Shown here: piece by piece, positions 5,395 to 7,214 of the stretch | Layout of the letters: each line of letters starts with the position of its first letter | Numbering within the stretch: position 1 is the stretch's first letter | Assembly: GCA_947259865.1 (NCBI GenBank) | Contig: CAMYNZ010000192.1 | Span: forward strand, 1-7,214 | Direction: 5' to 3' | Length of the DNA: 7,214 nucleotides | Origin: an uncultured Desulfobacterales bacterium | GTDB taxonomy: Bacteria; Desulfobacterota; Desulfobacteria; Desulfobacterales; G020354645 | Position numbers and translations under genes: made by a program | Notes under the pieces: model-generated | Databases searched by the model: none | What the model was told of the DNA's origin: nothing | The model's input: the letters and a program-made list of their open reading frames with translations, nothing else

Positions 5395-6936
5395 TCATTT
5401 GAGATCTTCCGACCTGTCCGCCGGGACGCTGTATATCTTTAAAATTTTTGCCTGTTCGCGCTCCGCCTTCTTTTGTTCTAAAACGATTTTTAATCCCTGG
5501 CGGCTTTCAAAAACGACAAAGGGAGATGCAGATTTACTTTCAACAATCCGAATCAACTCCCGCAGGTTGTGGATTTTGAACCCATTGACCTTGATAATAT
5601 GCAGATCGTTCACATCATGATATCCGCTGTTGGCTTCAGCCGGAAGGGATTTTGATAAAACAACGACTTGTTGGCCTTCTGCAGTTGGTCGACCCTGTTG
5701 GTAAAGGGCAACCAGATGTCGCGGAGCATTGCTGTACCAGTCTTCACCCCAGGACATGAGATAGTTTTGGGTCAGGGGGACAAAAATTAGGCCGCCGTAT
5801 ATGTAATAGGTCGGTCGCACATCATAACGCTCCCTGGGCACAAGATCGCTGAAACCCAAGGGATTGTTCAATAATATCTGAACTTTTTGTTCTCGGCCGT
5901 CTCGCAGTATATCTAAATGAAGCGTTTCGCCGATCTGATGCAGCTGGGTATAATAATCTGAGCTGGTGCGTTCTTTTGGCCGATATTCTACCGTACCGTC
6001 GTCTGCAATATCGTGCCCGTCAATAGCCAGGACGACATCATCGCGACGAACTTTTCCGTCGGCAGCCGATCCCGGAAGCACGGCAACGACCCGGGAGCCG
6101 GACTGTGTCCTGGTCAGGCGGTACATTTTCCGCATGCCTTCGTTTTCCATGGATTGCACCAGGATACCATGCTCCGGAAATCCATCATAGCGGTTGTCTT
6201 CGAGGTCTTTCAAAAAATGTTTCACGATCGGCATCGGTACCATATAGCCGATATTTTCGGATTTTTCCAGGTACTGCATCACGACGCCACTGATCCGATC
6301 GCCTATCAGAACCGGACCGCCGCTGTTTCCGGAATTTATGGCTGCGTCGATCTGAACGGCCAGAAAAGATCTGGAACTATGGGTGTAGCTATCATGTTCG
6401 ATGCGGGAAACAACACCTTTGGTAATGCTCAGGGTGTCGCCGCCTTCCGGGAATCCGTAGACAAAGACTTCCTGCTGGATTTCAGGCAGCTCGCCAAACA
6501 CCAGCGGTTTTACACCTCTGAAAAAAATCGGATCGTCAACCGACAACAGCGCCAAATCAGCGGCGTGTGAAACTGCGATTATCCTGGCTTTAAACTTCTG
6601 CGGTTGACCATATCGAAGGACCTCTACATAACTCTGGTCACTGATGACATGGGCGTTGGTTAAAATGCGGTTGCCTTCAATCAGACATCCGGAACCGCTC
6701 GAGCGGGTCGGTCGATTCATTGACCAGGGATCATAATAATAAGGTTCCATTTGATGCGCATAAATTTTGACCATTGCATCCCGCACATCCTGAGTCGCCA
6801 ACGCATTATCCTGAAATTGCAGCATATACACCAAAATACCCATAATAAATCCAACTCGATAAACAGCGACGGCAGCTGTTTTTTTTTGCGGTAGTCTGAT
6901 AGTAGGGTATTTTTTTTCCCGGAAACCGTATTTCAT
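5395..6936 (-). CDS. HtrA/Deg-type trypsin-like serine protease with PDZ domains (S1C family)
   Basis: A 513-residue envelope protease. I start it at ATG 6936-6934, since GAAGGAG lies 5 nt upstream; an in-frame upstream start at 6966 would add 10 residues without a ribosome binding site. A basic N-terminus and hydrophobic stretch (about 25-41) precede ALA-T at 45-48, so it is either a cleaved signal peptide or an anchor. The protease domain (about 50-245) has the full triad: His96 (TNAHV), Asp127 (HAADLALL) and Ser205 (NSGNSGGPV). A PDZ domain follows (about 265-355; VLPGSAADGKVRRDDVVLAIDG), then a long region ending in a second, degenerate PDZ-like segment (about 420-490; IIKVNGFKIHNLRELI). 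Segments such as GFPEGGDTLSITKGVVSRIE and EYRPKERTS recall the plant Deg2/Deg9 branch more than DegP. Likely role: periplasmic protein quality control. It lies 59 nt behind a same-strand gene, so it is probably co-transcribed. Runs of eight and nine A near the start are prone to slippage. Confidence 0.93.
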   Translation of the reverse strand: MKYGFREKKYPTIRLPQKKTAAVAVYRVGFIMGILVYMLQFQDNALATQDVRDAMVKIYAHQMEPYYYDPWSMNRPTRSSGSGCLIEGNRILTNAHVISDQSYVEVLRYGQPQKFKARIIAVSHAADLALLSVDDPIFFRGVKPLVFGELPEIQQEVFVYGFPEGGDTLSITKGVVSRIEHDSYTHSSRSFLAVQIDAAINSGNSGGPVLIGDRISGVVMQYLEKSENIGYMVPMPIVKHFLKDLEDNRYDGFPEHGILVQSMENEGMRKMYRLTRTQSGSRVVAVLPGSAADGKVRRDDVVLAIDGHDIADDGTVEYRPKERTSSDYYTQLHQIGETLHLDILRDGREQKVQILLNNPLGFSDLVPRERYDVRPTYYIYGGLIFVPLTQNYLMSWGEDWYSNAPRHLVALYQQGRPTAEGQQVVVLSKSLPAEANSGYHDVNDLHIIKVNGFKIHNLRELIRIVESKSASPFVVFESRQGLKIVLEQKKAEREQAKILKIYSVPADRSEDLK

Positions 6937-6995
6937 ACATTCTCCTTCGTCGATAGCGACGAACACGTCTTTTCTTAAAGTTGGATCCGCTCAAA

Positions 6996-7214
6996 TTAAT
7001 CCACCTTAAGCGAACCAATCACATCCCGGTAAGCCTTATAATTCATTTCGATTGTATCGGGGGGGGACAATAGATAAAATACAATGTAACACGCACCACC
7101 GCCATCGCAGCGGTAGAGGAAACTATCTCTAAAAAATTGAAGGTTATGGGCATCAATTTTTTCCTCGAACAAATGAAACGGATAGGAATGACCGGAAAGA
7201 GAATACGTTTTTGA
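6996..7214 (-). CDS. Unidentified protein, C-terminal 72 residues (runs off right edge)
   Basis: On the minus strand a frame is open from the window edge to TAA at 6998-6996. It reads as real protein: SGHSYPFHLFEEKID, FFRDSFLYRCDGGGACYIV, MNYKAYRDVIGSLKVD. An alternating hydrophobic strand (ACYIVFYLLS) followed by a final amphipathic helix (YKAYRDVIGSLKV) resembles the C-terminus of small envelope proteins or lipoproteins of PsbP/DUF1795-like shape, but that is a loose impression. The start lies outside the window. The gene ends 59 nt before the protease start on the same strand, so the two probably form an operon. A run of eight C (G8 at 7059-7066 on the plus strand) lies within the frame, and the frame is intact only with exactly eight. 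Confidence 0.75.
   Translation of the reverse strand, partial: SKTYSLSGHSYPFHLFEEKIDAHNLQFFRDSFLYRCDGGGACYIVFYLLSPPDTIEMNYKAYRDVIGSLKVD

Noticed and set aside
6013..6570. 185-codon plus-strand ORF
   Set aside because: It lies wholly antisense within the protease gene, whose catalytic motifs are unambiguous.
1..7214. CRISPR array, tRNA/rRNA, insertion sequence or attachment site
   Set aside because: I saw no regularly spaced repeats, no tRNA-like or rRNA sequence, no transposase reading frame and no terminal inverted repeats with target duplication.

Overview
The window looks like chromosomal DNA of moderate G+C from a free-living Gram-negative bacterium. A Desulfobacterota (deltaproteobacterial) sulfate-reducer-like host is my best guess. 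The hints are a small protein with ERRSGKERRSGDDRR repeats (a motif I associate with that group), a DctB-like hybrid sensor kinase, a HtrA/Deg-type protease resembling the Deg2/Deg9 branch, and two good sigma-54 (-24/-12) promoter matches. This placement is inference; there is no rRNA or tRNA to anchor it.

Layout. 1-125 (minus) is the start of an unidentified gene running off the left edge. 126-483 is intergenic. 484-696 (plus) is a 70-aa basic, Arg-rich small protein. 705-1196 (minus) is the C-terminal part of a caspase-like (peptidase C14) gene, broken by an in-frame TGA and lacking its N-terminal half. 1443-1763 (plus) is an antibiotic-biosynthesis-monooxygenase (ABM) fold protein with a strong ribosome binding site. 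1764-2145 is a gene-free leader with a sigma-54 promoter candidate just ahead of the kinase. 2146-5073 (plus) is a 975-aa membrane hybrid sensor histidine kinase (dCache, PAS, PAS, HisKA, HATPase, REC). 5395-6936 (minus) is a secreted or membrane-anchored trypsin-like protease with PDZ domains. It follows, on the same strand and 59 nt away, the end of another gene (6996-7214) that is cut by the right edge.

The most interesting stretch is the roughly 320 bp between the convergent kinase and protease genes. It holds (i) a sigma-54-like promoter with a single -24 mismatch at 5189-5204, (ii) about 80 nt later a clean rho-independent terminator at 5271-5297, and (iii) between them no ORF, but a 5' hairpin and a 16-nt pyrimidine tract. 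That is the architecture of a small regulatory RNA. The kinase gene has its own sigma-54-like promoter, so kinase and RNA could answer to the same enhancer-binding activator. Directly beyond lies a separate 70-bp element (5318-5387) that folds as an 11-bp outer stem closing two inner hairpins, i.e. a three-way junction. It could be a REP-like repeat, a transcript-end structure for the protease gene, or a structured RNA.

Working model (inference): the kinase senses a small extracytoplasmic ligand through a DctB-like dCache domain and feeds phosphate to its own receiver and probably to a partner outside the window. The protease and its upstream neighbour form a separate envelope-located unit.
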